DNA of 64,000 nucleotides from RHKX01 sp963839535 (GCA_963839535.1 CAWIVF010000013.1:1-64000), one strand, 5' to 3'; shown: positions 1 to 9,567, counted from the stretch's first letter. Numbers and translations: made by a program. The notes: generated by a model not told the origin, from the letters alone.

Positions 1-148
1 GGCCTGGACTTGGCGTTCCGAATCGACCTCGCCAGAGCAGGCCGATCCGCGACGAACCCCCCACGCGAGATCGTCAATGGCAGATTTGCGAGCAAGTAGC
101 TCGCTTATCAGCCAACGGCCCGGAGACGCGTTTCCTCGTTGTACTACC

Positions 149-181
149 GCGTCTGGCGCCCGCCTACCGGGCGCGAGACGC
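149..181. other. Strong hairpin in the 5' non-coding region
   Basis: Bases 149-162 and 168-181 form a 14-bp stem with one mismatch around a 5-base loop (CCTAC). A second small hairpin (GCGAGC/GCTCGC) lies near 98-114. There is no T-tract, so a classical intrinsic terminator is not supported. Nothing else is recognisable in 1-244; no convincing gene starts before 245. Confidence 0.4.
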
Positions 182-244
182 AGCAGTTCGCAGACGGACG
201 GCTGTCGGCGTCGCCCACGTCTGCGGGTTGCCACACTTCCGGCT

Positions 245-1106
245 GTGAGCGAATACCGCCCCGCAACCGATCCACCCGCCCCGATGATCGGCGGGCAGCC
301 CTTGCCCGAGGGTCCGATTCAGCCCGGCTCCGGGCGGAGCGAGCCGCTCTGGAAGAAGCTCGTCGCGCCGCTGATCGCGCTCGGCCTGCTGCTCAGCAAG
401 TTCAAGGCCGTCCTGCTGCTGCTGCCGAAGATCAAGATCCTCGCGACCTCGGGCTCGATGCTCGTCTCGATCGTCGCCTACCAGCTGATCTTCGGCTGGC
501 CCTTCGCGGTCGGGTTCGTGCTGCTGCTGCTCGTCCATGAGATGGGCCACGTCTTCCAGCTGCGCCGCGAGGGAATCGAGGCTTCGGCACCGATGTTCAT
601 CCCGTTCCTCGGCGCGGTCGTCGCGGCGAAGTCGCATGGGGGACGACGCCGGTGCGGAGGCGCGCGTCGGGCTGGCGGGTCCGGTGCTCGGCTCGATCGC
701 CTGCCTGATCCCGCTCGGGATCTACCTCGCCACCGGCGAGGAGTTCTGGCGCGCCCTCGCCTACATCGGGTTCTTCCTCAACCTGTTCAACCTGCTGCCG
801 GTGCTGCCCCTCGACGGTGGCCGCGCAATGGCGGCGCTCAGCCCGAAGGTCTGGCTGGCCGGCATGGCCGCGCTCGTCGGCCTGGCGATCTTCTTCCCGA
901 ATCCGATCCTGATCCTGATCCTGATCTTCGGCGGCATGGAGACCTGGCGACGCTGGAAGGGGCGCAACTCACCCGAGGCCCTCGCCTTCCACTCGATTCC
1001 CACCCGCACGCGAGTGGGAGTCGCGGTGGTCTACCTGGGCCTGGCCGCGCTGCTCGCCCTCGGGGTCTACGAGACGCACTTCGAGCGGACCCTCGACGAC
1101 GTCTGA
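245..1106 (+). CDS. M50 (site-2-protease-like) membrane metalloprotease, one frameshift
   Basis: Polytopic membrane zinc protease of the M50 family, expected to cleave within or close to the membrane. The zinc motif HEMGH is at about residues 98-102, inside a hydrophobic segment, and the second motif NLLPVLPLDGGR is near residue 185; further hydrophobic helices follow. The two motifs are in different frames: the frame changes near 635 (extra C before ATGGGGGACGAC), and removing one base joins AAKS to MGDDAGAEARVGLAGPVLG, the expected family sequence. I chose the GTG at 245 because codons further upstream encode Arg-rich, non-conserved residues. The substrate is unknown. It is followed after 3 bases by the flavoprotein gene, so the two are probably co-transcribed. 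Confidence 0.8.
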
Positions 1107-1109
1107 GCG

Positions 1110-2478
1110 ATGAGCGCGGACGAGTTCGACGCGATCGTGATCGGCGCGGGCCCGGCCGGCGAGGTCGTTGCGGGCCGCCTCGCCGAGGGCGGGCTCGACG
1201 TCGCCCTTGTCGAGCGCGGAGCTGGTCGGCGGGGAGTGCAGCTTCTGGGCGTGCATGCCCTCGAAGGCGCTGCTGCGCCCCGGTGCGCTGCTGGCCGAGG
1301 TGAAGCGGGTGCCGGGCCTGCCGGTCTCGGGCACGCTCGACGTCGACGCGATCCTGGAGCGCCGCGACGAGGTCATCCACGATCTCGACGACAGCGCCCA
1401 GCTCGACTGGCTGGAGAAGCGCGGCATCGAGTTGGTCCGCGGCGAGGGACGCCTCGACGGCGAGCGCCGGGTGCGGGTCGGCGACCGGGTCCTGAGCGCG
1501 AAGCAGGCGGTCGTGATCGCCACCGGGTCGAGCGCCTCGATGCCGCCGATCGAGGGCCTCGCCGACGCCGGGGCGTGGTCGAGCCGCGAGGTGACGACGG
1601 CGAAGCGCCGGCCCGAGAGCCTCGTCGTGATCGGCGCCGGCGTCGTCGGCGTCGAGATGGCCCAGGCCTGGAGCTCGCTCGGAACCGAGGTCCACATCGT
1701 CGAGCCCCACGACCGGGTCCTCGGCGGCGAGGAGGAGTTCGCCGCGCGCCAGGTCGAGACCGGGCTGCGCAGGCATGGCGTGGAGATCCACTGCGGCACC
1801 GAGGTGGAGCGCGTCAGCCGCGAGGACGGCGGGCCCTTCTCGGTCGAGCTCGAGGGCGGCGAGACGATCACGGCGGAGCACGTCCTCGTCGCCGCCGGCC
1901 GCAAGCCGAACGTCGAGGACATCGGGCTGGAGTCGGTCGGCGTCGAGGCGGACGGGCCGATCGAGGTCGACGACCGGATGCGGGTCGGGGACCGCGACTG
2001 GCTCTATGCGATCGGCGACGTCAACGGCCGCGCTCAGCTCACCCACATGGGCAAGTACCAGGCGCGCGTCGCCGCCCGCAACATCCTCGGCGGCGATGCC
2101 ACCGCCGTCCAGGACGCGGGCCCGCGCTCGCCACGCGTGATCTTCACCGACCCCGAGGTGGCCGCGGTCGGCTACACGCTCGAGTCGGCCCGCGAGGACG
2201 GCATCGACGCCAGGGCCGTCGACGTCGACACCGCCGGAAACGCCGGCGCGTCCTTCCACGGGCGCGACGCGGAGGGCACCAGCCGCCTCGTCATCGACGA
2301 GTCCCGCCGGGTCGTGATCGGCGCGACCTTCGTCGGCCCCGACGCCAACGAGCTACTTCACGCGGCCACCGTCGCCGTCGCCTGCGAGATCCCGGTCGAC
2401 CGCCTCTTCGAGGCCGTCCCCCCGTTCCCGACCCGGAACGAGATCTGGCTCAATCTGCTCGAGAAGTACGGCCTCTAG
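1110..2478 (+). CDS. Dihydrolipoamide dehydrogenase-like NAD(P)/FAD disulfide oxidoreductase, one frameshift
   Basis: Class I pyridine nucleotide-disulfide oxidoreductase. The FAD dinucleotide motif GAGPAG is at the N terminus, a redox-active Cys pair occurs as CSFWAC (about residues 43/48) followed by MPSK, a second Rossmann motif GAGVVGVEMA binds NAD(P)H, the FAD-binding AIGDVNG is present, and a C-terminal dimer domain follows. A single extra G near 1219 splits the gene. The C-terminal active-site motif of true lipoamide dehydrogenases (HPTxxE) reads FPTRNE here, so the catalytic His is replaced. Together with the absence of pyruvate dehydrogenase genes, this argues for a related reductase of unknown substrate rather than LpdA. 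Its 3' end overlaps the convergent gene by 29 bases. Confidence 0.82.
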
Positions 2479-4276
2479 CCGCGCCGCCTAGGCCGCAGGC
2501 GGTTAGGTTCGGCTTGACCTGGTCCAGGAACTCTTGCGGGAATCCGGGGATCTCGTCGAGCTCGTCGACCGAGCTGAAGCCACCGGCGCGCTCGCGATGG
2601 GCCAGGACCCGGCCGGTCTGAGTGACCGACAGCCCGGCGTTGCGGAGCTGCTCGAAGCTGGCGGTGTTGAGGCTGACCGCACCCTCGTCTCCGCCGTCGC
2701 CATCGCCGCTCGCAGGTGGGGTCGCGGCTGACGCGTCACCGGCGCCCTCGGCGGCGCCCTCACCCTCGAAGTCGGGTGAGGCGGGAGGCTCGTCGCCGCC
2801 CTCGGGATCGCGATCCGCCGGGGATCCCGGGAGCACGCCCTCGCCCGCGGGCTCGGAGGACTCCTCCTCCCCGCTCCCGCTCCGGAAGCCGAGGCCCTCG
2901 TCGGAGCCGGACTCGGATGCGGGCTGCGGCTGAGCGGCGGGCTGCGACTCGGCGAGGTGCGAGATCGGCTCCGGCTCGGGCTCCGGGGGCAGCGGCGCCG
3001 GTAGCGGGCCGGATTCCAGGGGCCGGGCCACGCCGGCGACGGCCTCGCGGGCGCGCATCTCCGCCTCGCGGGCGCGCCTCTCGGCCTCGTTGATGCGCTC
3101 GAGCATCTCGTGCAGGCGGCGCTCGCGCTCGGCCTCCTGCTCGCGCAGCTTCGCCAGGTGCTCGGCGCGGGCGGCACGCTGCTCCGCCTCGCCCGCCTGC
3201 GACTCGAGCAGCTCGATCCGCGACTTGGCGGCCTCGAGGGCCTCCTCGGTCTGCTCACGGTTCGTCTCGATGCGGCGCTCGGCCTGGGCGAGCTCGTCGA
3301 GCAGCTCCTGATCCCGCTGGCGGCGGCGCTCGATCTGGGCGTCGGTCAGGCGCAGCTCCTCGGCGAGCAGGTGGTCCTCCCCGCCTCCGGCCTGGGCCGG
3401 CTGGCTCGAGATCCCCATCTGGTCGTCGGCGACGCGGCCCTCGGCGGCCACGCGGACCCGGTCGATCTCGCGCACCCGGCGCTCGGCCTCGGCCCGCGAC
3501 TGCTCGACCCGTGCCTGCACGAGCGCGTCCTCCTCGCGGCTCTCGGCCTCCTTGACGCGCTGGGTGGCCTCCGGGGAAAGCTCCTCGTTGGACACCCGGC
3601 CCGCGAGGGCGGCCGCTCCGGCGCCGGCGGCCGCGGCTGCGGCCAGCCCGGCGGCGGCGGATCCACCCTCGCCCGTGCCGGCGGCGGGGGCGACGGCGGT
3701 CGGCTGCTCGGCGGCGGGGGCCGGCGTCGAACCGGACTTGGACTCGCTCGCCTTCTTCGCCTTGGCGGCGGCGCGCGCGGCGCGGCGCTCCTCGATCGCC
3801 TTCAACCTCTCCTGGCGGGCGCGCTCGCGCTCCGCCTTCAGCTGCTCCTTGCGGGCCTCGCGCTCGCGCTTCTTCCCTTCGCGCTTGGCCGCGCGGCCGC
3901 TCGGCTTGGCCTCGCTGCTCTCGGCGGCCGGCGTCCCGCCCGCGGCGGGCTCGGCGGCAGCGCTGCCGGCATCCGTCTTCTCCCCCTTGAGCGCCTTCTT
4001 CGCCTCCTTGGCGCGACGGCGCGCCTCCTTCGCGGCCGCCTTCAGCTCCGCGACGCGCTTCTTCTCCTCCTGCCGCTCGCGCTTGCGGCGCTGCCGGCTC
4101 GACTCCTTCGACTCCGGCGCGGTGCTCGCCGCGGGGTCGACGTGAGGAGCGCCCTTCGGATCCACCGGGGGAGGCTGGCTCCCGACCGGGTCAGGGGGTG
4201 ATGCGGCCGACGAGCCCGCGCTCGACGGCTGTCCCGCCGATCCCGTTGCGGCCTGCTTTGGATCCTGGTCGGTCAC
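2450..4276 (-). CDS. Coiled-coil, Lys/Ala/Glu-rich protein with C-terminal helix-hairpin-helix
   Basis: About 608 residues. The N-terminal third is charged and Lys/Arg/Ala/Glu-rich (long stretches of KEAKKALK or REAR type), followed by an Ala-rich segment, a long predicted coiled coil of heptad-like ERR/EAE repeats, then a Pro/Glu/Ser-rich low-complexity region. The last 60 residues form a ComEA-type helix-hairpin-helix (NTASFEQLRNAGLSVTQTGR, then GGFSSVDELDEIPGF), which usually binds DNA non-specifically. The GTG start at 4276 is preceded by GGAGG at good spacing; an upstream in-frame ATG lacks this. It lies downstream of smpB on the same strand with a 91-base gap. No signal peptide is seen. 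Function is unknown; a nucleoid or cytoskeletal role is only a guess. Confidence 0.7.
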   Translation of the reverse strand: MTDQDPKQAATGSAGQPSSAGSSAASPPDPVGSQPPPVDPKGAPHVDPAASTAPESKESSRQRRKRERQEEKKRVAELKAAAKEARRRAKEAKKALKGEKTDAGSAAAEPAAGGTPAAESSEAKPSGRAAKREGKKREREARKEQLKAERERARQERLKAIEERRAARAAAKAKKASESKSGSTPAPAAEQPTAVAPAAGTGEGGSAAAGLAAAAAAGAGAAALAGRVSNEELSPEATQRVKEAESREEDALVQARVEQSRAEAERRVREIDRVRVAAEGRVADDQMGISSQPAQAGGGEDHLLAEELRLTDAQIERRRQRDQELLDELAQAERRIETNREQTEEALEAAKSRIELLESQAGEAEQRAARAEHLAKLREQEAERERRLHEMLERINEAERRAREAEMRAREAVAGVARPLESGPLPAPLPPEPEPEPISHLAESQPAAQPQPASESGSDEGLGFRSGSGEEESSEPAGEGVLPGSPADRDPEGGDEPPASPDFEGEGAAEGAGDASAATPPASGDGDGGDEGAVSLNTASFEQLRNAGLSVTQTGRVLAHRERAGGFSSVDELDEIPGFPQEFLDQVKPNLTACGLGGAARGRTSRAD

Positions 4277-4367
4277 TCGTTCCTCCGTCGCTGGGATGGT
4301 CGCCCGACATTCAACCAATCGAGGCGCGAGCGGGAATCCCGGTCCCCCGGGCAACCGGAGCCGACGC

Positions 4368-4844
4368 TCAGCGCGACCGTTCCTTCAGGTCCCGCTCGAT
4401 GTCGCGGGCGACGTCGCGCTCCCGGATCGAGCGGCGCTTGTCGCGCTGCTGCTTGCCCCGGGCGAGGGCGAGCTCGACCTTCGCGTGGCGGCCCTTGAAG
4501 TAGATGCGCGTCGGGATCAGGGTCAGCTTCTTGCGCGCCATCCGGCCGATCAGCCGCTCGATCTCCCAGCGGTGCATGAGCAGCTTCCGCGGCCGCTCCG
4601 GCTCGTGGTTCTCCCGCGCCGGCGGGTAGGGCGGGATGTAGGAGCCGCGCAGGACCACCTCCCCCTCCTCGATCGCCGCGTAGGAGTCCTGGAGCCTCGC
4701 CTTGCCGTCGCGCAGCGATTTGACCTCGGTGCCGCGCAGGATCACGCCGACCTCGAAGGTCTCGACGATCTCGTACGAGTAACGGGCCTCGCGGTTGGTG
4801 GCGACGTCCGGCCCGCGCTTGGCGGGCTCTCCGGCGGGGCTCAT
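4368..4844 (-). CDS. smpB: SsrA-binding protein SmpB
   Basis: SmpB binds tmRNA and brings it to stalled ribosomes during trans-translation. The 158-residue product has the usual length plus a short extension, with the OB-fold hallmarks TNREARYSYEI, GVILRGTEVKSLRDGKA, HEPERPRKLLMHRWEI and the tail LARGKQQRDKRRSIRERD, whose basic residues mimic the tmRNA codon-anticodon region. The ATG overlaps the stop of rnr (ATGA), which suggests translational coupling. Pairing with RNase R, which degrades tagged non-stop mRNAs and interacts with SmpB-tmRNA in other bacteria, fits a shared ribosome-rescue role. Confidence 0.97.
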   Translation of the reverse strand: MSPAGEPAKRGPDVATNREARYSYEIVETFEVGVILRGTEVKSLRDGKARLQDSYAAIEEGEVVLRGSYIPPYPPARENHEPERPRKLLMHRWEIERLIGRMARKKLTLIPTRIYFKGRHAKVELALARGKQQRDKRRSIRERDVARDIERDLKERSR

Positions 4845-6643
4845 CGGCGCGACCCCGAGCCGCGCGAGCTGCGCCGGCCCCTCGTCGCTCCGCGGACCTT
4901 CGGCGCCGGCGCCTCGGGGCCGATCAGGTCGACGCGGCCGCGCGGCGCCTCCACCGACTCCACCCGCACCTCGATCGGATCGCCGATCCCGACCCGGCGG
5001 TTGGTGCGCTGGCCGATCAGGGCGGTCTCGACGTCGTTGATGTCGAAGCGGTCCCCGGGCATCCGCCGAGCCGGGAAGAACCCCTCGTAGACGTCGGAGA
5101 GCTCGCCGGAGAACCGGATGAAGGCGCCCGAGCGGATGACCCCGGAGACCTCCCCTTCGAAGACCGTGTCGGCGCCCCGCTTGAACAGCTCGTCACGCAG
5201 GAGGAAGCCCTCGCAGATGTCGTCGGCGTCGCGCTCGACCCGCATCGAGTCGCGCTCGGAGTCCGAGCAGAGCAGCGCGGCGCCGGCCGCCTCGGCGGTG
5301 GTCGGCGCCTCCTCGCTGCCGTCGATCGTCGAGAGCAGGGCCCGGTGGGCGACCAGGTCGGGGTAGCGGCGGATCGGGGAGGTGAAGTGCGCGTAGGCCG
5401 GGCTGCCGAGGCCGGCGTGTCCCCGGTTCTCCTCGCTGTAGCGGGCGGGCTTGAGAGCGCGCAGGACGAGCGAGGAGAGGCTGGCCGCTCCGTGGCCGCG
5501 GCGAGCAGCCTCGGCGGCGACCAGGGCGCTGGCCTCGACCGCCACCGCGCCCGCCTCGGTCGGGCCCGCGAGATCACCGATGGCGGGGGTGGGGATGTCG
5601 AGCGAGTCGAGCTGCTCGATCAGGAACCGGATCCGCGCCGGGTCGGGCTGCTCGTGCACGCGGTAGAGGGTCGGCACCCGCTTGCGCTCGAGCAGCGTCG
5701 CGACCTGCTCGTTCGTCAGCACCATCATCCGCTCGATCAGCCGGTGCGCCTCGGTCTGCTCCACGGCACGCGCGGCCTTGACCTGGCCGTCCTCGGTGAA
5801 CGAGAACTCGGGCTCCGAGCCGCTGACCGTGAGCCCTCGTCCAGCCGTGCGATCGGCGATCGCGCTCGCCGCGGCGCGGGCGACGTCGATCGCGGCGGCG
5901 ACCGGCTCCGGCGCGTGCTCGCGTCCGGCGAAGATCCGGTCGAGGTGGTCGTAGTCGAGGCGCTCGTCGGAGCGGATGAGCGAGCGGTAGAAGCTCGCGG
6001 ACTTCGCCTCGCCCTTCGCCGAGAGCTCGATCTCGGCGGTGACGGCAAGCCTCTCGACGCCCGGCCGGAGGCTGCAGGCCCCGCTGCTCAGGGACTCCGG
6101 CAGCATCGGGCTGACGGTCCCGGGTGCGTACGTGGAGTTGGCCCGCGCCAGGGCCTCGCGGTCCAATCCGCTGTCGGGCTTGACGTGCGCGGCGACGTCG
6201 GCGATGTGGACCCAGATCCGGAAGCCGTCCCCCTCGCGCCGGGCGGAGATCGCGTCGTCGAAGTCCCGCGCCGTCGCCGGGTCGACGGTGAACGTCGGCT
6301 CCGACGTCAGGTCACGCCGCGGTCCGGGGTCGCGCTCGAGCCGCTCGATCGCCGAGCGCGCCTCGGCCTCGTGGCGGTCGCGGAACGTCGGGCGCAGGCC
6401 GCGGTCGGCGAGCAGCGCCCCGACGACGTCGCGCGGGTTGTCGGCGCGGCCGAGGTCGACGAGCGGCTGAGCGCTGCGCCGGTCGATCCGGCAGAGGACG
6501 ATGCCGCCCTCGTTGACGCGGACGCGCCCCCGCGCCAGTCCGATCTGGGGGGCGCGCTCGAACAGCGGCTCGCCGACCCAGAACTTCCCGCGCCGCGCGA
6601 CCACCAGGACGCGCGGTCGCGAGCGGTCCTCCTCGGCGGCCAT
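4841..6643 (-). CDS. rnr: RNase R/RNase II family 3'-5' exoribonuclease
   Basis: Processive 3'-5' exoribonuclease of 600 residues. The catalytic RNB domain has the Mg-binding motif DPATARDFDDA and the downstream HIADVAAHVKPDSGLD, NSTYAPGTVSPMLPE and SPIRRYPDLVAHRAL; a C-terminal S1 domain (FEGEVSGVIRSGAFIRFSG) binds RNA. It is shorter than E. coli RNase R (about 810) because the N-terminal cold-shock region is reduced and the C-terminal basic tail is short, as in many actinobacterial homologues. It begins 2 bases after the S41 protease stop codon and overlaps smpB by 4 bases, so all are probably in one transcript. Confidence 0.93.
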   Translation of the reverse strand: MAAEEDRSRPRVLVVARRGKFWVGEPLFERAPQIGLARGRVRVNEGGIVLCRIDRRSAQPLVDLGRADNPRDVVGALLADRGLRPTFRDRHEAEARSAIERLERDPGPRRDLTSEPTFTVDPATARDFDDAISARREGDGFRIWVHIADVAAHVKPDSGLDREALARANSTYAPGTVSPMLPESLSSGACSLRPGVERLAVTAEIELSAKGEAKSASFYRSLIRSDERLDYDHLDRIFAGREHAPEPVAAAIDVARAAASAIADRTAGRGLTVSGSEPEFSFTEDGQVKAARAVEQTEAHRLIERMMVLTNEQVATLLERKRVPTLYRVHEQPDPARIRFLIEQLDSLDIPTPAIGDLAGPTEAGAVAVEASALVAAEAARRGHGAASLSSLVLRALKPARYSEENRGHAGLGSPAYAHFTSPIRRYPDLVAHRALLSTIDGSEEAPTTAEAAGAALLCSDSERDSMRVERDADDICEGFLLRDELFKRGADTVFEGEVSGVIRSGAFIRFSGELSDVYEGFFPARRMPGDRFDINDVETALIGQRTNRRVGIGDPIEVRVESVEAPRGRVDLIGPEAPAPKVRGATRGRRSSRGSGSRR

Positions 6644-6644
6644 C

Positions 6645-7820
6645 TCAGCCTCCCTCGAGCTCTGCGGCGATCGCGGCCAGCCCGGCGTCGAGCACGTCGT
6701 CGCCGTCGCTCGGGTCCCGGTCTGCGACCCGCTCGTCGGGGACCACGCCCTTGCCGAGGATCGAGGTGCCGTCCGAGGTCAGGTACTCACCCACCGTGAT
6801 GTCGAGCGCGCCACCGGCATCGAGCGGGATCACCTCCTGGAAGACGCCCTTGCCGAAGGTCCGGGTGCCGACCACCGTCGCGAGGTCGTTCTGCTTGAGC
6901 GCCGCCGTGACGATCTCGGATGCCGACGCCGTGTTGCCGTCGACCAGCACCGCCATCGGGCCGGGATCGAGCGAGTCGCCCGTCGCGTCGAGCGTCTGCT
7001 CGCTGCGAGACCGGCCCTCGATCGTCACGACCGGCCCGCTCTCCTGGAAGATCGACTGGACGAGCACCGCCTCGTCGAGCAGGCCGCCGCCGTTGCCGCG
7101 GAGGTCGAGCACGATGCCCTCGGCGCCCTTGCGGAGCAGCGACTCGATCGCGTCGCGAAGCTCGCCGTGAGCGCCGGTCGTGAAGCCGGAGAGCCGCACG
7201 TAGCCGACGTCCTTGCCGCCCGCGCTCTCCATCTTCGAGTCCACCGCGGGGATCTTGACCTTCGCCCGCTTCACGTCGAGGTCCCGCTTCTTCCCCGATT
7301 CCGGATCGAGCACGGTGATCGAGACCTCGGTGCCCGGCCTGCCCTTGATCTGCGCGGCGGCGGCGTCGGAGGCGACGCCGGCGAGCGACTTGCCCTCGAC
7401 CGCGATGACGAGCTCTCCCTGCTCGATGCCGGCCTCCTCGGCCGGGGTGTCCTCGAAGACCCGCGCGACCTTCAGGCCGCGCTTGTGCTCGGTCACGCTC
7501 AGGCCGATCCCGGAGAACCTCCCCGAGGTCGACGCCTTGAAGCGCTGGTAGACAGCGGGCCTGAAGTAGTGGGAGAACTTGTCCTCGTTCGCCTTGCTGA
7601 CCTGCTTGACCATGCCGTCGATCGAGGCGTTCTCGAGCTCATCCGTATCCGTCTCGCGGAAGTAGGAGTCCTCGATGATCTGCCGCGCCTCCTCGCTGCG
7701 GCTGAGCTCGCCGTTCTCCGGCAGGAGGTCCTGGAGCGGGCCGACGAGGGCCAGCAGCGCGACGGCGGCGACGATCCCGGCGAGGATCCCGCCCAGGAAG
7801 CCCCTCTGCCCGCTGCTCAA
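6645..7820 (-). CDS. S41 family C-terminal processing peptidase (CtpA-like)
   Basis: Membrane-anchored serine protease of 391 residues. An N-terminal hydrophobic anchor (GGILAGIVAAVALLALVG) is followed by a PDZ domain (about residues 95-185, containing SGRFSGIGLSV) and the S41 catalytic domain. The catalytic Ser is in NTASASEIV and the Lys in GTRTFGKGVFQE. It acts outside the membrane, trimming protein C termini or cell-wall enzymes. The TTG start overlaps the ftsX stop (TTGA). Its position directly after ftsEX is notable, because FtsEX controls peptidoglycan hydrolases and Ctp-type proteases degrade such hydrolases in other bacteria. A functional link is inferred from position only. Confidence 0.93.
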   Translation of the reverse strand: MSSGQRGFLGGILAGIVAAVALLALVGPLQDLLPENGELSRSEEARQIIEDSYFRETDTDELENASIDGMVKQVSKANEDKFSHYFRPAVYQRFKASTSGRFSGIGLSVTEHKRGLKVARVFEDTPAEEAGIEQGELVIAVEGKSLAGVASDAAAAQIKGRPGTEVSITVLDPESGKKRDLDVKRAKVKIPAVDSKMESAGGKDVGYVRLSGFTTGAHGELRDAIESLLRKGAEGIVLDLRGNGGGLLDEAVLVQSIFQESGPVVTIEGRSRSEQTLDATGDSLDPGPMAVLVDGNTASASEIVTAALKQNDLATVVGTRTFGKGVFQEVIPLDAGGALDITVGEYLTSDGTSILGKGVVPDERVADRDPSDGDDVLDAGLAAIAAELEGG

Positions 7821-8719
7821 ATGCGCAGGAAACGGCGCAGCGTGACTCCGCTGCCCAGCGCCGCGAGCGCCATTGCGCCGACCACCAGTGAGGCGATCAG
7901 GGGTCCGAAGGCGATCGTGTTGAGATTGTCGATCAAGGCCAAATCGTCCGACAGCGGGTCGACGATGATTGCTTTAGCGACAAGCATTATGCCCACGGCG
8001 ATTCCCGCCCCGACGAGGCCGACGACGATTCCCTCGATCACGAAGGGCCAGCGGATGAACCAGTTGGTCGCTCCGACGAGCTGCATGACCTCGATCTCGC
8101 GACGGCGCGCGTAGATCGAGAGGCGGATCGTGTTGCCGACGAGGAAGAGCGAGGCGATGCCGAGCAGGATCGCGATGCCGAGCAGCAGGATCTTGACCGC
8201 GCCCGTGACCGAGCGGATCGCGTCGGTCTGCTCGCCGCCGGAGTTGACCTCGTCGATCGCGGCGCTGATCGGCTGCGGCTTGCCCGAGGAGTCGGGCGGC
8301 GAGAGGGCCGACTGAACCGACTCGAGGTTGTCCGGGTCGTCGAGGCGGACGTTGAAGGCGGGCGGCAGGGGGTTGCTGTTGAGCTGGTCGAGCAGGCTCT
8401 TGTCCTCGAGCTTCGCCTCGAGCAGCTTCAGCGCCTCGGCCGGCGAGACGTACTCGACGCCGTCGACGTGCCTGATCGCCTCGATCTGGTTCTGCAGCGT
8501 GTTGATCTCGCCCTGGGTCGAGTCCGAGAAGAGGAAGACCTTGAGCTCGAGCTGATCGCGGACCTCCTCGGTCTTCGATCCGCTGGCGTCGAGGACCGGG
8601 ACGAGCACGCCGACGAGCAGCACGGTGACCGCGATCGTCACGACCGCCGCCATCGAGGGGGCGGCGTTGCGGCGCAGAGCCCGGTAGGACTCGCCGAGGA
8701 AGAAGACGAACCGGCTCAT
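7817..8719 (-). CDS. ftsX: Cell-division ABC transporter permease FtsX
   Basis: FtsX is the membrane partner of the FtsE ATPase and transmits ATP-driven changes to extracytoplasmic peptidoglycan hydrolases at the septum. The 300-residue product has the family layout: a short cytoplasmic start (SRFVFFLGESYRALRRN), TM1, an extracellular domain of about 130 residues with the conserved VEYVSPAEAL segment, then three TM helices with RRREIEVMQLVGATNWFI. The start overlaps the ftsE stop by one base (TGATG). The length is normal and all features are intact. Confidence 0.96.
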   Translation of the reverse strand: MSRFVFFLGESYRALRRNAAPSMAAVVTIAVTVLLVGVLVPVLDASGSKTEEVRDQLELKVFLFSDSTQGEINTLQNQIEAIRHVDGVEYVSPAEALKLLEAKLEDKSLLDQLNSNPLPPAFNVRLDDPDNLESVQSALSPPDSSGKPQPISAAIDEVNSGGEQTDAIRSVTGAVKILLLGIAILLGIASLFLVGNTIRLSIYARRREIEVMQLVGATNWFIRWPFVIEGIVVGLVGAGIAVGIMLVAKAIIVDPLSDDLALIDNLNTIAFGPLIASLVVGAMALAALGSGVTLRRFLRI

Positions 8720-9567
8720 CAGAGGGTCCTCAGGCCCGCGTCGTCATCCTCGTCGACGCCGAGCTCGGCACGCATCCGCGCCGCGAACTCGGAGGTCGAC
8801 TCGTCGGTCGCGTAGAGGCCGGCGGCCTGGTCGCGGGCAACGCGGCCGTCGTGCAGCTGGATCACCCGGCGGCGCATCTTGTCCACCATCTCGCGGTCGT
8901 GGGTGACCACGACGACCGTGGTCCCGGTGCGGTTGATCCGGTAGAGCAGCTGCATGATCCCGATCGACGTCTCGGGGTCGAGGTTGCCGGTCGGCTCGTC
9001 CGCCAGGAGCAGCGGCGGGTGGCTGACGAAGGCCCGGGCGACCGAGACGCGCTGCTGCTCGCCGCCGGAGAGCTCGTCGGGGAAGTTGTGGATCTTCGCT
9101 CCGAGGCCGACCATCCGCAGGATCTCCGGGACCTGGCGCTTGATCTCCGAGCGCGGGGTGCCGATCACCTGGAGGGCGTAGGCGACGTTGTCGTAGACCG
9201 TCCGGTTCGGGAGCAGCTTGAAGTCCTGGAAGACGGTGCCGATCCGGCGGCGCAGGTACGGGACCTTGCTCCGGTCCATCTCGTTGATGTCCTTGCCGGC
9301 GACCTCGACGCTCCCGCTGGCGGGCTCGAGGTCACGCAGGAGCAGCTTGATGAAGGTCGACTTGCCGCAGCCCGTGGGGCCGACGAGGAAGACGAACTCG
9401 CCGCGATCGATCTCGATCGAGACGCGCTCGAGGCCGACGTGGCCACCGGGGTAGACCACGGTGGTGTCCTTGAGACGGACGATCGGCGGGCGCTTCGGAC
9501 GGGGATGCGACTCGGGCATCCGCGAACGGCGGCTGCGGAGACGACTGCGTGTGCGGGCTCTTGCCAT
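8719..9567 (-). CDS. ftsE: Cell-division ATP-binding protein FtsE
   Basis: ABC ATPase of the FtsEX divisome complex. Walker A is GPTGCGKST, the Q-loop QDFKLLPNRTVYDNV, the signature LSGGEQQRV, Walker B LLLADEPTGNLD and the H-loop VVVVTHD. I chose the ATG at 9567 because it gives a short basic N-terminal extension and has a purine-rich GGAAAGGGAA stretch upstream; an internal ATG (MPESHPRP) is the alternative, and the longer upstream frame is unsupported. At about 282 residues it is longer than the usual 220-230, from a basic N-terminal extension and a C-terminal tail (TSEFAARMRAELG). It is the first gene of the ftsE-ftsX-S41-rnr-smpB operon. Confidence 0.94.
   Translation of the reverse strand: MARARTRSRLRSRRSRMPESHPRPKRPPIVRLKDTTVVYPGGHVGLERVSIEIDRGEFVFLVGPTGCGKSTFIKLLLRDLEPASGSVEVAGKDINEMDRSKVPYLRRRIGTVFQDFKLLPNRTVYDNVAYALQVIGTPRSEIKRQVPEILRMVGLGAKIHNFPDELSGGEQQRVSVARAFVSHPPLLLADEPTGNLDPETSIGIMQLLYRINRTGTTVVVVTHDREMVDKMRRRVIQLHDGRVARDQAAGLYATDESTSEFAARMRAELGVDEDDDAGLRTL

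Noticed and set aside
2450..4354. Start codon at 4354 for the coiled-coil/HhH protein
   Set aside because: The GTG at 4276 has a clear GGAGG ribosome-binding site; upstream codons look non-coding and sit in the smpB downstream region.
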